Source of the DNA: Micromussa lordhowensis
Taxonomy: Eukaryota > Cnidaria > Anthozoa > Scleractinia > Lobophylliidae
Reading direction: 5' to 3'
DNA: 64,000 nt
Assembly: GCA_964020085.1 (NCBI GenBank)
Contig: OZ026598.1
Coordinates: 11,739,624 to 11,803,623 of the forward strand
In this document: in pieces, positions 1-13,700 of the stretch
How positions within the stretch are numbered: position 1 is the stretch's first letter
How the letters are laid out: each line of letters begins with the position of its first letter
Notes under the pieces: generated by a model
What the model saw: only the letters and a program-made list of their open reading frames with translations
Told to the model about the DNA's origin: nothing
Databases searched by the model: none
Translations under genes and position numbers: made by a program

Positions 1-729
1 CTGGAAGGAGGCTGAAAATCCACTCAAACAGGCCAACTAGCACCCAATCTTCTCATCTATAAGCTCTAAACTAGTGTCCCAACCATAGAATTAGTAGAAT
101 TTCTTTGGATCATGTGACTCTTGTAGACCGACAAACTTCTCAGCTGCCAACTTATTGTGCAATTTGCCCACATAACATTGAAATAAACGATTCTTATTAT
201 GTGCTTAGCATGGAGCTGTAGAGCTGTAGAGTTTCTTAGCAATGTGTAGAGCTGTAGACCCATACAGTTCATTATCTAGAAGTGTTTGATTGTAGAGGCA
301 TAGATTTTTTACCTAGATATGTGTGAACGTAGTGCTGAAGAGTTCATTACACAGAAATGATCGTTAATGAACAAGTTCAGGTGTAGAGTTAAATAGACAC
401 TTCTACAACAGACCACAACTGTTGGTAACCATGGTAACATGCCACCGTTTCATATGTACATGCAAGAGAAGAAGTACATTTGTACTAAGTGATCAGTGGC
501 TGAATCTTGAGTGCATGCTTGGGTTCTGTTCATTTGTGATTTACTTGCAAGTAAAGTGATATATGTACTTCATGGGAAAATTCTCAGCAATAAGTCAATG
601 CAATTCACTGACATCCAATGCCACTTACTAGTACATGTACTTCTATGTCCACCATTGACTATCTGCCTATAGATAATGAATATGTGATCCAGAAGGTACA
701 AATGTATCGATATGTATCATAATGAGAAT
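1..729. other. Non-coding stretch, no gene recognised
   Basis: Lies beyond the last recognised exon of the UBE4B-like gene, probably within its next intron. No exon matching the downstream part of the family was found on the minus strand. A short direct repetition of GAGCTGTA words occurs near 209-260. Nothing else stands out. Confidence 0.5.
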
Positions 730-732
730 TAA

Positions 733-1698
733 AGGAACACTACCACGTTTTGCGCATGCGGAAGATTTTGATTTTTGGACAGGCTGTCAAGAATTCAAAG
801 ATGCGGGAATGGTGATATAGAGCTTCAGAAATCCGTTTGCATCATCCTCAATCAACTTTGGCTTTGCCCTAAAACTTCTCAGAATCAAAGATCAGTGATA
901 CACAGTTCTAGTAAAGTGCCAATTTGTGTGTAATCGAGACCTTTCAGTGTTAATTTCAATGCCATTTGACAGAACTTCGAATGGAGGGAAGTGTTATGGC
1001 GCTGGACAAAGACGGCTCTCTCCCGGCAGCTTTCAGAAAGGTTCAGAAAATTGGAAAAGTAATGGAACTAGCAACACTAGCAGGATTTTTGTAGAGAAAC
1101 CGATTCACAAGGCGTGGTAAAGACTGAAAGGATCACGCTTGTGCGAGCGTTTCTTTGTTTAAATTTTACATGAGCAAGCAGACCTTTACTCATTGGTTTT
1201 CTTTCTTGATATTCAGACATACTATCAGGTTCTCTTCGCTCAGGTACATGTATACTCTGTGAGAATGACTGATATATTTGTTATTTACCTATCAGGATAG
1301 TTTTGTAAATATGATAGAGGACTCGTGTATAAAATCAGTTAAACATCATAACATTGCACATCAGCATCATCATAAATTTGTTATGAACCACAGACCCATT
1401 GACTCACTTGCCGTCACATTACTCATGCGGCTTTTCATGTGTTCCACCACTACATTGGTCAGTACATTTTTTATTTGCTGTTTAAAACGAAAAAACAAGT
1501 CTCTTTCCCTGACTAGTTGAGCGAGTTGACCTTTCTTCCTGTAATTGAGAGATGAATGTGAATGGCGGATGGGATATATATAGCGCTAATATGTCACTTT
1601 GTCGCATTGCCATGACGCGACAAAGTGACAGTTCTATTGTTTTCCGATGAAAGAAACCAGTCAAGTTCGCACGTGCGCTACAGCGTGATAGTGTCCCT
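733..1698. mobile_element. TTAA-bounded non-autonomous DNA element (piggyBac-like insertion), 966 bp
   Basis: Directly flanked by TTAA at 729-732 and 1699-1702. The ends are inverted copies of AGGRACACTAYCACG, with a further imperfect inverted GCGC-rich stretch inside. A TTAA target duplication is the hallmark of piggyBac-type transposition. No transposase is encoded, so it would have to be moved in trans. An internal hairpin (GTCACTTTGTCGC) lies near 1591-1632. The small ORFs inside it are not credible genes. Confidence 0.7.
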
Positions 1699-1779
1699 TT
1701 AACTATCATCAATAATGTTCACTAAAAGAGTCTCGATTAACTTTGTTTTTCTATCTACATGTACAAACCAGGCTTTTAC

Positions 1780-4700
1780 CTTTGGATGATTTTTTTCTTC
1801 ATTCAGTGAGCGACTATAACTTAGAACCAAATACTTCAGCTGCCTCGTTTGAAACATGATGGGGGTCTCTGCGCTGGATATGCCAACACTAGAACATTCT
1901 AAAGCTAGAGAATCAGTTCTTTGCTCTGTCATTGAACTGCTACATTCAGATGACCTGCAGTCTGATGAGGCATCATCAATAGCCATCTGAGAGGTTTCCT
2001 CAGCAATGGTAAGAGTTGGACTGACACTCACTCCTTCTTGATGAACATGTGAATGGTTTAGTCTCTCCATGATGACTTGACTTACAAGGTTGCAAATGCC
2101 TCCTAAAGAAATTAATGCAAGTAGAAACTTATAAATAATATAAAGGATCAAGTATTAAATGAATATTATTAATTTTCATAACCCAAGTCTGATTGCTATT
2201 ATACACTTTGTTACAAAGTGTAGAATGAAATGAGTCGGAGTACAACCCAAAGCACGGTCAGTAACACTCAGAGATAAGCAAACATCCTCTCCAGTGAATT
2301 AGTGACCTCACCAGTGTGGCAATTGCACAGTTACAATTTGCAAGTACAAATTTACCTCTTTCTCCACTATGCACCCATCTGGTAAAGTTGTGTGTAAGTG
2401 GCACTTGTCACGGTGACAAGGCCACTAATTTTAATTTCAAACTGGGCTGTAATTGAAAAGCCATTCACAAGGATCGGTCATGTGCAGCCATCATGTTTCC
2501 TTCAATCACAAGTGTAATTCAATCAGTTTTCTCATCTGGTAGTGGAGAGGTGAAATAAGTGGTTATCTAAAGAATAATTCTCATGAATAACATCAGTCTT
2601 CTTCTTTCAACTTCGAAATAACTTTGATCTTACTCTGGTATTTTTTAACCAGTATTATTTTCATTTCTGCCAGTTTATATTTTACATACAACAACCACAA
2701 GATCTTAAAAATCATTACTATTGAAGGACCGCAGCCAAGATGAAACATTAGAATTTAAAAAAGCGATATCTGGCTAAGCTTTCGACTGCCTGAACTGCGG
2801 TCTTCAATGGGTAAAATGAATGATAAGAAAACGACGAGAAAATTTGAATAGAAAGTGTGAATTGCAAGTAAAGTGAGAACAACAAGATCGTTCTGAATTC
2901 ATTCATAGCTTAGTACTCAGGCATTTTGCCAGGAGATGGAGTACTGGACACAAGTAGCTTTTGAGCTCAGTGCCTTCTGGTGGAATGGAGATTTCCTACC
3001 AAGTGACGTTTATCTGCTCTGGAATGGTGAACTTAAACTTGCTAATATATTTTTAATGAAGACTTAATGCTGTTTAAGAGCAAGAAATGTAAGCTTATAC
3101 TTATTAACAAAAATGGCTCTTTTAGGAGCCACCCAACACGTAAAAGTATTAATGATCGACGCCTACTCTGATATTATTAGTTAAATTAAACAAAGTTTTT
3201 ATAGTTTGCTTTAAAAACTTATAATTTTTTGATGAGAAGTGTTAATTTGTGCAAATGTATGGCACATTGTCCAGATGTCCTCGCAGATAAGCCACATCCA
3301 CGATTTTTAGGGAAAATTTTGAGTCAACAGGGGCAGCTTATCTCATGGTGTTATGGTACTTCTTAATTTATTGTTGGGGAGGGAAATAAAATAATCTCCA
3401 AAATTTATAATGAGAAAGTAATTGAATAATTGCAATTAAAGACTGTTAGACTTTGCTATAAATAGAAACTAAAGGATAGAGAGAAAAGCAACTGATGATT
3501 TTTTATAGACTTATTTGCATTTCATCTGCCACAACTTGAGATTTACAAACTGTGTCACATAAATTTGATTTTAAATGATATCACAGAAAAAAGAGCAAAG
3601 TGTTCAGAAATTTAAAATTAAAGCTCATCAAACCGAGCTATGTTTTGTACTTCTTAACATCAGCTGCACTGGGAAGCAGTTACAACAGTCATACAAACAG
3701 ATATATTTACATGTTTCTATCAAGAAAATAAAAGCAGGCTAACATAATGTAACATTCAAATCAAAGTGCTCTGAGCAAACCCATGAATTTCCCAGTGAAT
3801 GATTGACATTGCTGTTTTGATGAAATTGCTCTTTTCATGAAAAAACACTAATGTTTTAAAGAGGAAAAATTACACTAAGCAATAACCAACACTTCTTTAA
3901 CTGTAAACAGTGATTCTGACAGTAAACAAACACAGAAACCAGAAAGGTTATTAATGAACTGTTAACCAATGCTGTCAGACAATGTTAACAGATATAAGCC
4001 GACCTTTTCGAGACCCTTTCCTAGTCTCCTGCACAGCATCTTTATCACTGTTGGGTGGCATACATGTATGCTGGAACAGTAGTGTTGCGTCAATAACTAA
4101 AACCATCACCAGAGACCCCCAATATGACTCAGGCAAAATTAAAGTGTGCCACACTCTATTTGCTGTTTATCCAAGTCTTGTTTAAAGAGAAGACTTATTG
4201 CCAGAAAAGAAACCTTGACAACCAAGTGAATGTGAGATAGCACAGGACATAAGTATTATTTATTATCCCTGAGAAAATTCCAAATGCAGGGCAGGAATAC
4301 ATGTAGGTGTACTGTGCAAGTTGGGGACCTAGATTTTAAAAGAGCAATTTATCCAACTACATTTAAGGTGATTCCTCAGTATTGTACTGGGCATCCCTAC
4401 TGCACACAATTTTCACATCATTAGCGCAGGCACATGTGCGCCTGCACGTACAATGTACACAGCATAAGAGACTTCCCTCAAGCAAAGCTCGATAGTGAAA
4501 TAAATGCTTGTTTTCTCTCAAATGGGATGGTGACCTATATGTTTTATCACATTAATTTGGTGTAAAAATTATCCTATTTAAGTTAACAAATTAAGAAATT
4601 TATTGCTCAAAAGGAAAAAAAGATATAGCTAAAGGGTACACAAATCCATTACGCAAGGATGCAAATTATGGCCTCAGAAATGATGATTGGAGGAACGTTT

Positions 4701-7700
4701 TGAGTCAGTGTGAATTGTGTGATTTTCTCATATATTACATATTACATTGTCAAGTTTTTTTTTCAAGTGTTGCTTTAATAACCTTTGCTTCCAGCTACCG
4801 CAAAATGTAACATGAACTGATGAAAAATGCACGTAATTCGGCATAAATGGGGTAAGATTGGCTATCCTCCCTTTGATGACAGTTTTGGAATATCACATAA
4901 ATCCTATGCCACTAAGAACAAGTGCTAATGTTAATTTTCAGCCCTGCTGCCAACTGATGCGAATATTCATGCAAAATCACAGTGCTTTATGAGCAAACTA
5001 TGTATTTCGCAGTGAATGATGATGGATATTAGTTAACCTTTGCGTAATATGGACCTACTCTACAGAAAAGACACTAATGTTTTAGAGAAAAAATTGCAAT
5101 AAACCAAAGCTCCTTTAACAATGATTCTGACAGTAACCTTTTATAAAGATCTTTTATCTGGACTTAATGCCTACAGCAGAAAGGTTATTTGAAAACTGTT
5201 TACCAACTCTGTAATACAATGTTGACAGATGTAAACCAGCCTTTTCATGACCCTTACCTAGTCTCCTTCACAGCATCTGCATCACCGTTGTGTGATGCAC
5301 ACCCGAACGATTGAGATTAACACTTTCCCACACATAATTAAAACAAGCTGCCATCAACATTTTCTCTGATCAACAAATTAACCAGAAGTTTTAACAACCG
5401 TATAATTTGAGTTATTTGGACTTAACAGTTCCACCCTTGTTGCAACACTCACAGCTACATATTAACCTTTGTCCAAGAGGTGTCCAACAATATATTTATG
5501 CCCAAAAAACAACGGAACTGCAAAAAAGATAACAGATGATTGACCAATCTCTAATTTGCATAATCACGAGGAGAGACCCTACTAGGTTCTGGTCACACAT
5601 CTCCGAGAATCTGGGAGATGACAATTAAATTATTTAAGGGAGGGGTGGCATAGTAGGAACTTTGTCTATACTGAGCATACAAAAGTGTAGGATGCATTGT
5701 CACCAAAATAAATCAGGAACGATATGAAGTTCCGTGGCAATGTCCGGCAGTATATTCTGCAAATGCTGAAGAAAACTTATCCACGATCTGATAGCAGAAA
5801 TCCAAGTTGCTGTGGGTTGTGCAGTTCAGTTAAAGTGCAATAATTTTGCTGTCACTGGAGATCAACAGGATTTATCTTCAACTGAAAGGAGGCTAGAAAT
5901 AGAACTTTTATCGTGTCGTTAATAAATCAGTGTAAAATGAGGTTGACCAAACTACATGACTCCTACAGTTCGTGACATTTGTGCAATTGCCGTTCTCTCT
6001 TCATTTTCTCTCTACCTTTCTTTGCTTCATGCATGTTTTCTGAAGGGCACTTTTTGCTGTGTTATCAGGAGAAATGGAAATGGAAGTTTAGTAGAGCCAT
6101 TAGACTGTGTTATAGCAAATTTTGCATGGTTTCCACTATAAACTGCACATCAGTTTGCATTCTATATTGTGACACCAGGTCTGGCTCTTTGTTTAGAACT
6201 GTTTGCAAGCACAGTGTGTTGCTTCGTAATCCAAATATCATAATTATTTATCTTCATATGGCTTCAAGAAAGTCTTACCTCGAGAAAGCTATACATGTAT
6301 GTTTGTCAAGAGAAGTTTGCATGTTTCTTGCATAAATTTCATCAAGCACACTCGAAGGACAAATAACAATTACTATGGGATGAGATAGCACTGCTTGACA
6401 TCCACAGCTGATTTTGTTGATAAACAACAAATGAAGAAGATGAAATATGACTGACTTTCTATATATCTAGTGTGTAAGATGGCAACAATATCACAACCAC
6501 AGTAAATTGCCTCAAGAGAGACTTGGCTAAAAATTGTCAAAGCAGCACGTGACCAGACCCAACCAGGGTCTTTCTTCTCTCGCTCCGGGAGGGCGGGAAG
6601 GTGAGAGATCCTGGAAACGAGGTTGCTTATCCTCTACTATTTCTGTAACTTAAAATACCAAATTCATGATGTTTTACCTGTATTGAGATTCATGTCACAT
6701 ACATCTCCTGCTAATGATGGTAAGTACACTGCGTGACAAGAAACCTCTGAGCTCTGAGAAAAGAGTCAGAATAAAATAATTATGTAGTTAGCAAAATTTT
6801 TGTAACATCATATATCTGACAGTATTTGCAAAAACATGCCCGCAAAGAGCTCAAAGACAGTTCCAGGGGCCCCAAGTGCCTTGATCCCCCCCCCCCCTGG
6901 CTAGGAGATTGGCCTGTCATGCATCCACATGGCATGTGCCTCTCCAGCAGAGTCCCCTGTCAACACAGAACCTTCAAGCAATGTTCAACAACTGAGCAAA
7001 GTGACCAGCCACACAGTCAAAATCAACATAAGTTAGTACTGAACGCTCAGGTCTAGCTTAGCAGGGCTCGACACTAACGGTAGCCTACTAGCCACAGACT
7101 AGTAGAAATTTAGTTTTCAGTTTGCACTAGCCACGTTCGATAGTAAAAAAGAGTGAAATTGGCTGAACTACTTTCTGTCTTCCTCATATCATGTTATGTA
7201 CTACACTATGTATTATACATGCTATTCAGCATGTATGCAAATTTAAGTTTGTGTCCTTTTCGCTGTGTGGTATGTAAACAGAGAACGTGCTGTTATGTTG
7301 AAAGAAAATAATTGACAAACAAGACAGCAGTTTCTGAAATATTGATGTTTCTTTTTGTTACAAAATTAGTAGAACAAAACATGACCTTCCTGATAAAATC
7401 AGGTGCAAAATTGTGCAGAACTGTAAAGGGATAACATTTCATTTAGCATAACAACAAATAGGGTGATTTATCATAATATGTATACTGAGAAAACTTACCA
7501 CTACAGAAATAATTTGATGAGAAATAATTATTTCCTTCAACATTAAATCAGCCACTTTTAGCAGTCAAATTTCACCAACGACAATGTGCAGTACTGTTCA
7601 AAATTTTTGCATTTGAAACATTTCTATGGTGCCTGTCTGTGAAGAAGTCTTGACAGTTTTTTTATTGAACAAAATTAGAACCAGCGCAATTCCAGAGATG

Positions 7701-10700
7701 ATAAATTGGTTAGCAGTGTTTAATGTTACCAGTCAAGCATGAAACAAGGTGTGCTGACTAGGTGTCAAACGGTTTTGGAAGCAAAATAACGTAGTTTTGT
7801 TTTTCTCAAAATTCCATTAAAAAAGTGTTGTTTTATTATTGGAACTGGTTTAAGGCAATCCCCTTGAAATTGTTCTGCTATCAAACGTTTTCTTGAAACT
7901 TGGCATAGTTAACATTCATGATATGACCATGGGGTCACCGTGCTTGTTTATGGGTCAGCAGGCTCTTAACATGGGGTATTTTTACTGGTTACGCGTTAAA
8001 ATTAGAATCATCTTCATACAGAATTAAGTCTTGATTACTTGAAAGACACAAAATTTTATCTTTGAAGTGAAGCTTCTTTTATTCACATAAGTAGTATTGC
8101 TTCTTATTATATGGCTCTGTCTCACAAGGACTGGGAAGTACCAAATTCACGAATTTGATTGGCTGAAATTGATTTTGAAAGCAGTCTAGATTTTCCCATC
8201 TAGACCAGCATCTACACCGGTAATGTTTGCAGTAAAAAAGTTGCAAAGTAAAATTCAAAATCAAAATCTTGATCTGTCATCCCCTGAGGGGCATAGTGTG
8301 AACGATGGCATTCCTAAGCTCCCCTACTCTGTGCAATATGTAACTGTTGATTGCCTTGCTAATTGCCATTGCCTATAAGGTGGCACAGTGGCTCTGAGAG
8401 TCACCACGCATGTCAAGTTTCTGTGTGACAACGAGGCAGTCCTAAAATTGGGCACCTTTAAGAACCCTAATCTAATGGCTCTACTGTGCTATCTTTCGCT
8501 ATTGGCTTTGCGTCAATCAATCTCCTTCACTGTTTCTTCTGTCTGAGGTAAGGCCAACACAGTAGCCGATGCCCTCCCTCGTTTCCAATTTCAGCGTTTC
8601 AGGCAACTGGTTTCACATGCTGGCCAGCCTTGCGGTAGTTTGACCGAGAGATGCAAGCTCTTCCTTATCCAGGTCCTGGCCCCTTTCATTAGACGGGGTT
8701 ACCTGTCAGCTCCACAAATATTTGTTACCTTTTTCAGGCAGGATGGCAGTATTGGTCCTGATGGTCTCCCACTCCCAGATTAACAAACGAGGCTGAGGCT
8801 TTTTTCTCAAATGTTGGCTGATAATCTGAACCATTCCTCGATTAAAGTTAACGTATCTGCGGTGCGTTCACTTCATATTGATAATGATCAGCCAGACCCG
8901 TTGATCAACTGTCTTCAGTTACAATGCCTGCTTCAAGGCATAAAATGCATCCAGGGTTCACCCAGCTGAACTCTACTCAAAATTACAATGGAACTGAAAA
9001 GGGTTCTCCACCGGCTGGGCTTTCAATATAATAAACTGGGACCGCATTTGCTCTGGGCAGTCTGCTGTTTGGGTTTACATGCAGATGAGTTCACTGCCAA
9101 CTCCGCACTGGAGTGGGGCTGGGGCTACAGACAAGTGTTGGGTTATATTCTCTGGGCACCTAACCTCCACTTACCACAAATGATGTTAATTGTCAGGTAA
9201 AAATAGCATTTTCCCACCAAATATCATGTGTAATAATGTATCAACTCTGTTCTATTTCTGAAATGAGATTGTGTTGGTTTTGGATTGTGTTGGTCTTTTG
9301 CTGATTTTAGTCTTCCCTCAGTCTCTATTTTCATACATTTACATGCCTTCATAATTGCATGTTCCATATCAACATCAATTGTCAAATTCTTTGGCCTTTT
9401 GGTGTTTCCATGATGGTATTGTCTATTTAACAAATAAAGTCCATGTGCTGTGTATCTCTTCCTTATTATATAATAACCCAAGTTATGGTTCTCGCCTATG
9501 ATCTATTAGAGGACAGATGCACGATTGACGTCATCATTAAAAAGCTCTTTCCTCTGTGTTTTAAAATGGCGGAAAGTTTTGAGAATTTAGATAATATTTT
9601 ACATGATTGAGCAAAAGATATGTACAAAAAAAGTATTGTAGAGGCATTTAACAGGTACGAGAAGCATAGTCTAGCAGGAAGAAGAAAGATAAAGCCGTTT
9701 CTCTTTTAGAAAATGGCTCAGAAAAAATACTCGAGCAGTCGGCAGTCGAGCGAGATTGGTAAGCCAAAAACCTTTACTTTTTCTCGAATTTAACAAACCC
9801 AATAAACAAAACATTTGTGACATTAATTAATTTAATAAATTCAACTTTTCTCAGTCTCAAAATAATTGTTGACACATTGATTGATGTCGGGAATTGCGAA
9901 ACATCAAACATCAAAATAAACACATAACCTTGTTTCCCGATGTGAATGTTCCAGTCCATTTCAGGGCACAGCAGCGAGCAAAGTACAGCTCACTACAGCT
10001 CACGGCCAACTGTATCGCAGCTAAAAGGTGTCTCCGACACTATTTCAAACTGATTTGAGAATCACCGACCACAGAGGACACAGATTTCCACCTTCACTGG
10101 CGCTCTTTTGCGTTCAAAACTTGAATGGCCTCCGGGTTGACCGCAATCGCAAGTTTTCCGAGCGTATTTTTTCAACTCCTGCAATATTCAAGGCAACATC
10201 CAAGCTCTTCGGCTCACTGGGCTGCTCTGATGACAAAAACTGACTAGACGTATCCAGCATTTTCTTCAAGACATTGTAGATTTTCGCAGTTCAATTCTGC
10301 TTTCGCTGTAAGTTTTCATTCCACGAGAAGCAACGCTCGAGTCAAGTTTGACAGTGGCGTGATTTTTCTCGACCAATCACAATTCTTTGCTACGCATAGC
10401 AACCAACGAAATTGTTTTATTTTGTATGTCATAGATCACGTCAAATGGCTTTTTTCGTGCAAAGGCAGGGCAAAAGGCCGGCTTTTGCGTTATGCTGAAA
10501 TATTTAGAAACAAAAAAGGCTTTTCGTTATTATATAAAAAAAATAGATTCCATGTTGCTGTGCGTCTGATTCAGTAATAGATCACAGAAGATGTCAAAAT
10601 GTGGTAAGAACATCAGTGACACACTCGGCTATCGCCTCGTGAGCCACTTTTTTGTTCTTACCACATTTTGACGTCATCTGTGATCTATTACTGAACAGAC

Positions 10701-13700
10701 GCACGGCAACATGGAATCTATTTGTTAAATAGATCACAGATGACGTTGAAATGTGGTAAGAACAAAAAAGTGAGATTCAATGAACCAATCAGAAAGGTTG
10801 AAATGCATTATCTGAGGTTGAGTATTAAATACACTATAGAGGCCAGAACTGCTTAAAAGACTGTCACAATACCTTTAAAGAGACTTGAAATATATTGCAC
10901 AGACTTTTCACAATTTGCTCATCTGTGACATTCAACTGCAAAAATAAAATAACAGCAAACATTCCATTACAGAGTATTTATTCCACAGTTAGATGAAATG
11001 AGCTATTACATTGGTAGTAATTAACTGAGAAATCAATCAAGCATACACTACAGGATTATATATACATGTATAACAAGTAGACAACAGGATTCACTCCTGG
11101 GCAGTACTCAATTAACCCTTAATCTGTTAAGCGCAGAATAATGTGCATACATGTATGACATGATGGATGAAGACTGTTAACATGAAGTATATAGTACTTC
11201 TATGTGGGTTTCTCATGTCTGAGATTGTTAACAAATCATAGAAAATTTTTCACTGATTTTGCTACGTCATTTCATCCCAATTTCTTTTCTTTGAAACTTT
11301 CCACTAAAGGGTATTTAAGGATGCATGGTTTTACATCTGGTGCTGTAATTGACCCATTTTTGAGTCAAATTTACTGCAACTAATGAAGAGTGATTACAAC
11401 ATGTATGGCAACTAACCAGTAAGAAGGTGTACTACAGAGGAAGTTTGCATTTGTTGTGTATGTTCCTGAGGATACCAACATCTCTGACAAGGAGTTCCAG
11501 TGAATCAGACTATTCCTTGACTACAGTACCGCTCAAATGTAAGTTACCACCGTCTCACGAGACACGTCTCGTTTCTCGCAAGTGCACTGGAAGTACATGT
11601 ACCAATATGCGAAAGGATTGACCATCAAACCTTGACTCGCTCGAAACCCCGCTTTGATCTTGAAACCTCGACTAACATTTTATTCAAACTTGTGAACATG
11701 CAAAACCATGCTTTGATCACGAAGCCTCGACTCGGACTAACATTTTATTCAAACTTGTGAACAAGCGACATCACACTTTCATGAAACCTCGACTCGAACT
11801 AACGTTTTATTCAAACTTGTGAACATGCGACACCACGCATTGATCATGAAACCTCGACTAACATTTTATTCAAACTTGTAAACATGTGAAACCACGCTTT
11901 GATCATGAAACCTCGACTAACATTTTATTCAAACTTGTAACCATGTGAAACCACGTTTTGATCATGAAACCTCGACTAAACTTTTATTCAAATTTTATTA
12001 AAACTCCTGTCTTCAAAGATATAGTGTTTTGGCGTTTGAATGAACGATTTATGCCGAATAGAATGGGAGATATTTTTCGTGTTTGCCGTGATGCTTCGGA
12101 TAACAATACAATTCATTACGCTACCGACTCGTCGTCTTGTGCTACTAGACAAAAATTTCCCTGGCAGAAAAATATTAATAAAAAACGGCGCATCTCAGAA
12201 ACTTTGATCAGAACTCCTGTCTTTAAAGATATAGTATTTTGGCATTTGAATGAACGATTTATGCCAAATAGAACGGGAGATATTTTTCGTGTTTGCCGTG
12301 ATGCTTCGGACAACAATAAAGTTCATTACGGACATTACGCTACCGACTCGTCATCTTGTGCTGCTAGACAAAACTTTCCCTGGCAGAAAAATCTGAAATT
12401 AATGCAAACAGCCCATCTCAGAAACTTTGATTAAAACTCCTGTCTTCAAAGATATAGATTTTGGCGTTTGAATGAATGATTTATGCCAAATAGAACCGGA
12501 GATATTTTTAGTGTTTACGTTCACGCGTGGGAAAGTTCATTACGTTACCGACTCGTCGTCTCCTACGCTAGATGAAACTTTACGGGGTAGAAAAATTTGA
12601 AACTATTGCAAACGGTGCATATCAGAAACCTTGATTTAAATTCCTGTCGTCAAAGTTATATGTTTTTTTAATTGGCGTTTGAATGAACAATTTGTACCAT
12701 ATAGAACCGGAGATATACATGTAGCTTTTGAAAAGACAACTGTCTCAAGTCGGAACATTTTTCTCCTACACAAAATTTAGTGTTTGTTTGAGATTGGAGA
12801 GCAAACAAATGTAGGCAACTGAATTATGAGTAAATGATATCTAGTGCCAAAATACTCACCGTATCAGCATTGAAAAAATAATTATAGAGAACAAGATTCG
12901 CAAAATCAACTCTTTGCCCTCGTGTTCGCATGAATTGAAATGCATGTAACTCTCTCTTTAGTTCTTATACATGTAGTTTATGCAGATATAAAACCGATGT
13001 ACATATCTTACATGTATGTTGGATGGTCCCATCGATTTGCCAATGAACTGCAGAGCAGCAACCGTTACACATGTCTGGTTTCTTACGCATAACAGATGCG
13101 ATACTAAATGCATCAGTGATTCTTGAGAGAAACGAGACGTGTCTCGCGAGAAATGAGAAACGTCTCGCGAGAAACAAGACAAGAGGTGGTAACTTACCTT
13201 TGAGCGGTACTGTAGTAGTTTATCTGATAGCACATTATTTTAATCAGCCTTGTTATGATATAAGACAAGGTAAAAGTCTACATGCAAAGCAAGTGGCCCA
13301 TCAGGCCAGCGCTTGTCTCTGGTCTCTGTAACATGAAAAGTCATAGGTAGAAACCTAGAAGTTTAGCAAAGTTTAAATATATATCAACAACATATTACAT
13401 GTATTTCATATGAGCTTTTAGAGAAATTTTGTTTCCCAATAATTATGATGATATATGAATATGAATATGCCAAATGGTTTCTTTGAGTCATTAGGAAACC
13501 GGGTACATATAATGTACAGGTAATAAATTGAGTATTAATTAAAAGAACAGCTACCCAACCTTCACATGGGAGGAGTCATCTTTATCAAACCCATCTCTTG
13601 TTCTCTTAGATTTGAAATTTTCTGAAGGAGAAGAAGAGCAGGTTGGGGAAGTACGCTTGCCACACTTATCCCCAGTGTCTTGTGAGTGATCATCAAACTC

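Noticed and set aside
5246..5310. Minus-strand segment ending AGACTAG|gtaagg, considered as an exon
   Set aside because: No credible acceptor upstream, and the duplicated counterpart at 4010-4075 lacks the donor.
6676..6706. 30-nt segment with CAG acceptor and gtaaaa donor on the minus strand, considered as a missing UBE4B exon
   Set aside because: In the phase required by exon 2 it contains a stop codon.
11958..12434. 158-codon ORF repeating a MNERFMPNR-like phrase (also 21965-22367 on the minus strand)
   Set aside because: It is a reading of the ~210-bp tandem units inside the Tc1-type elements; units end in stops and shift frame, with no start or splice context.
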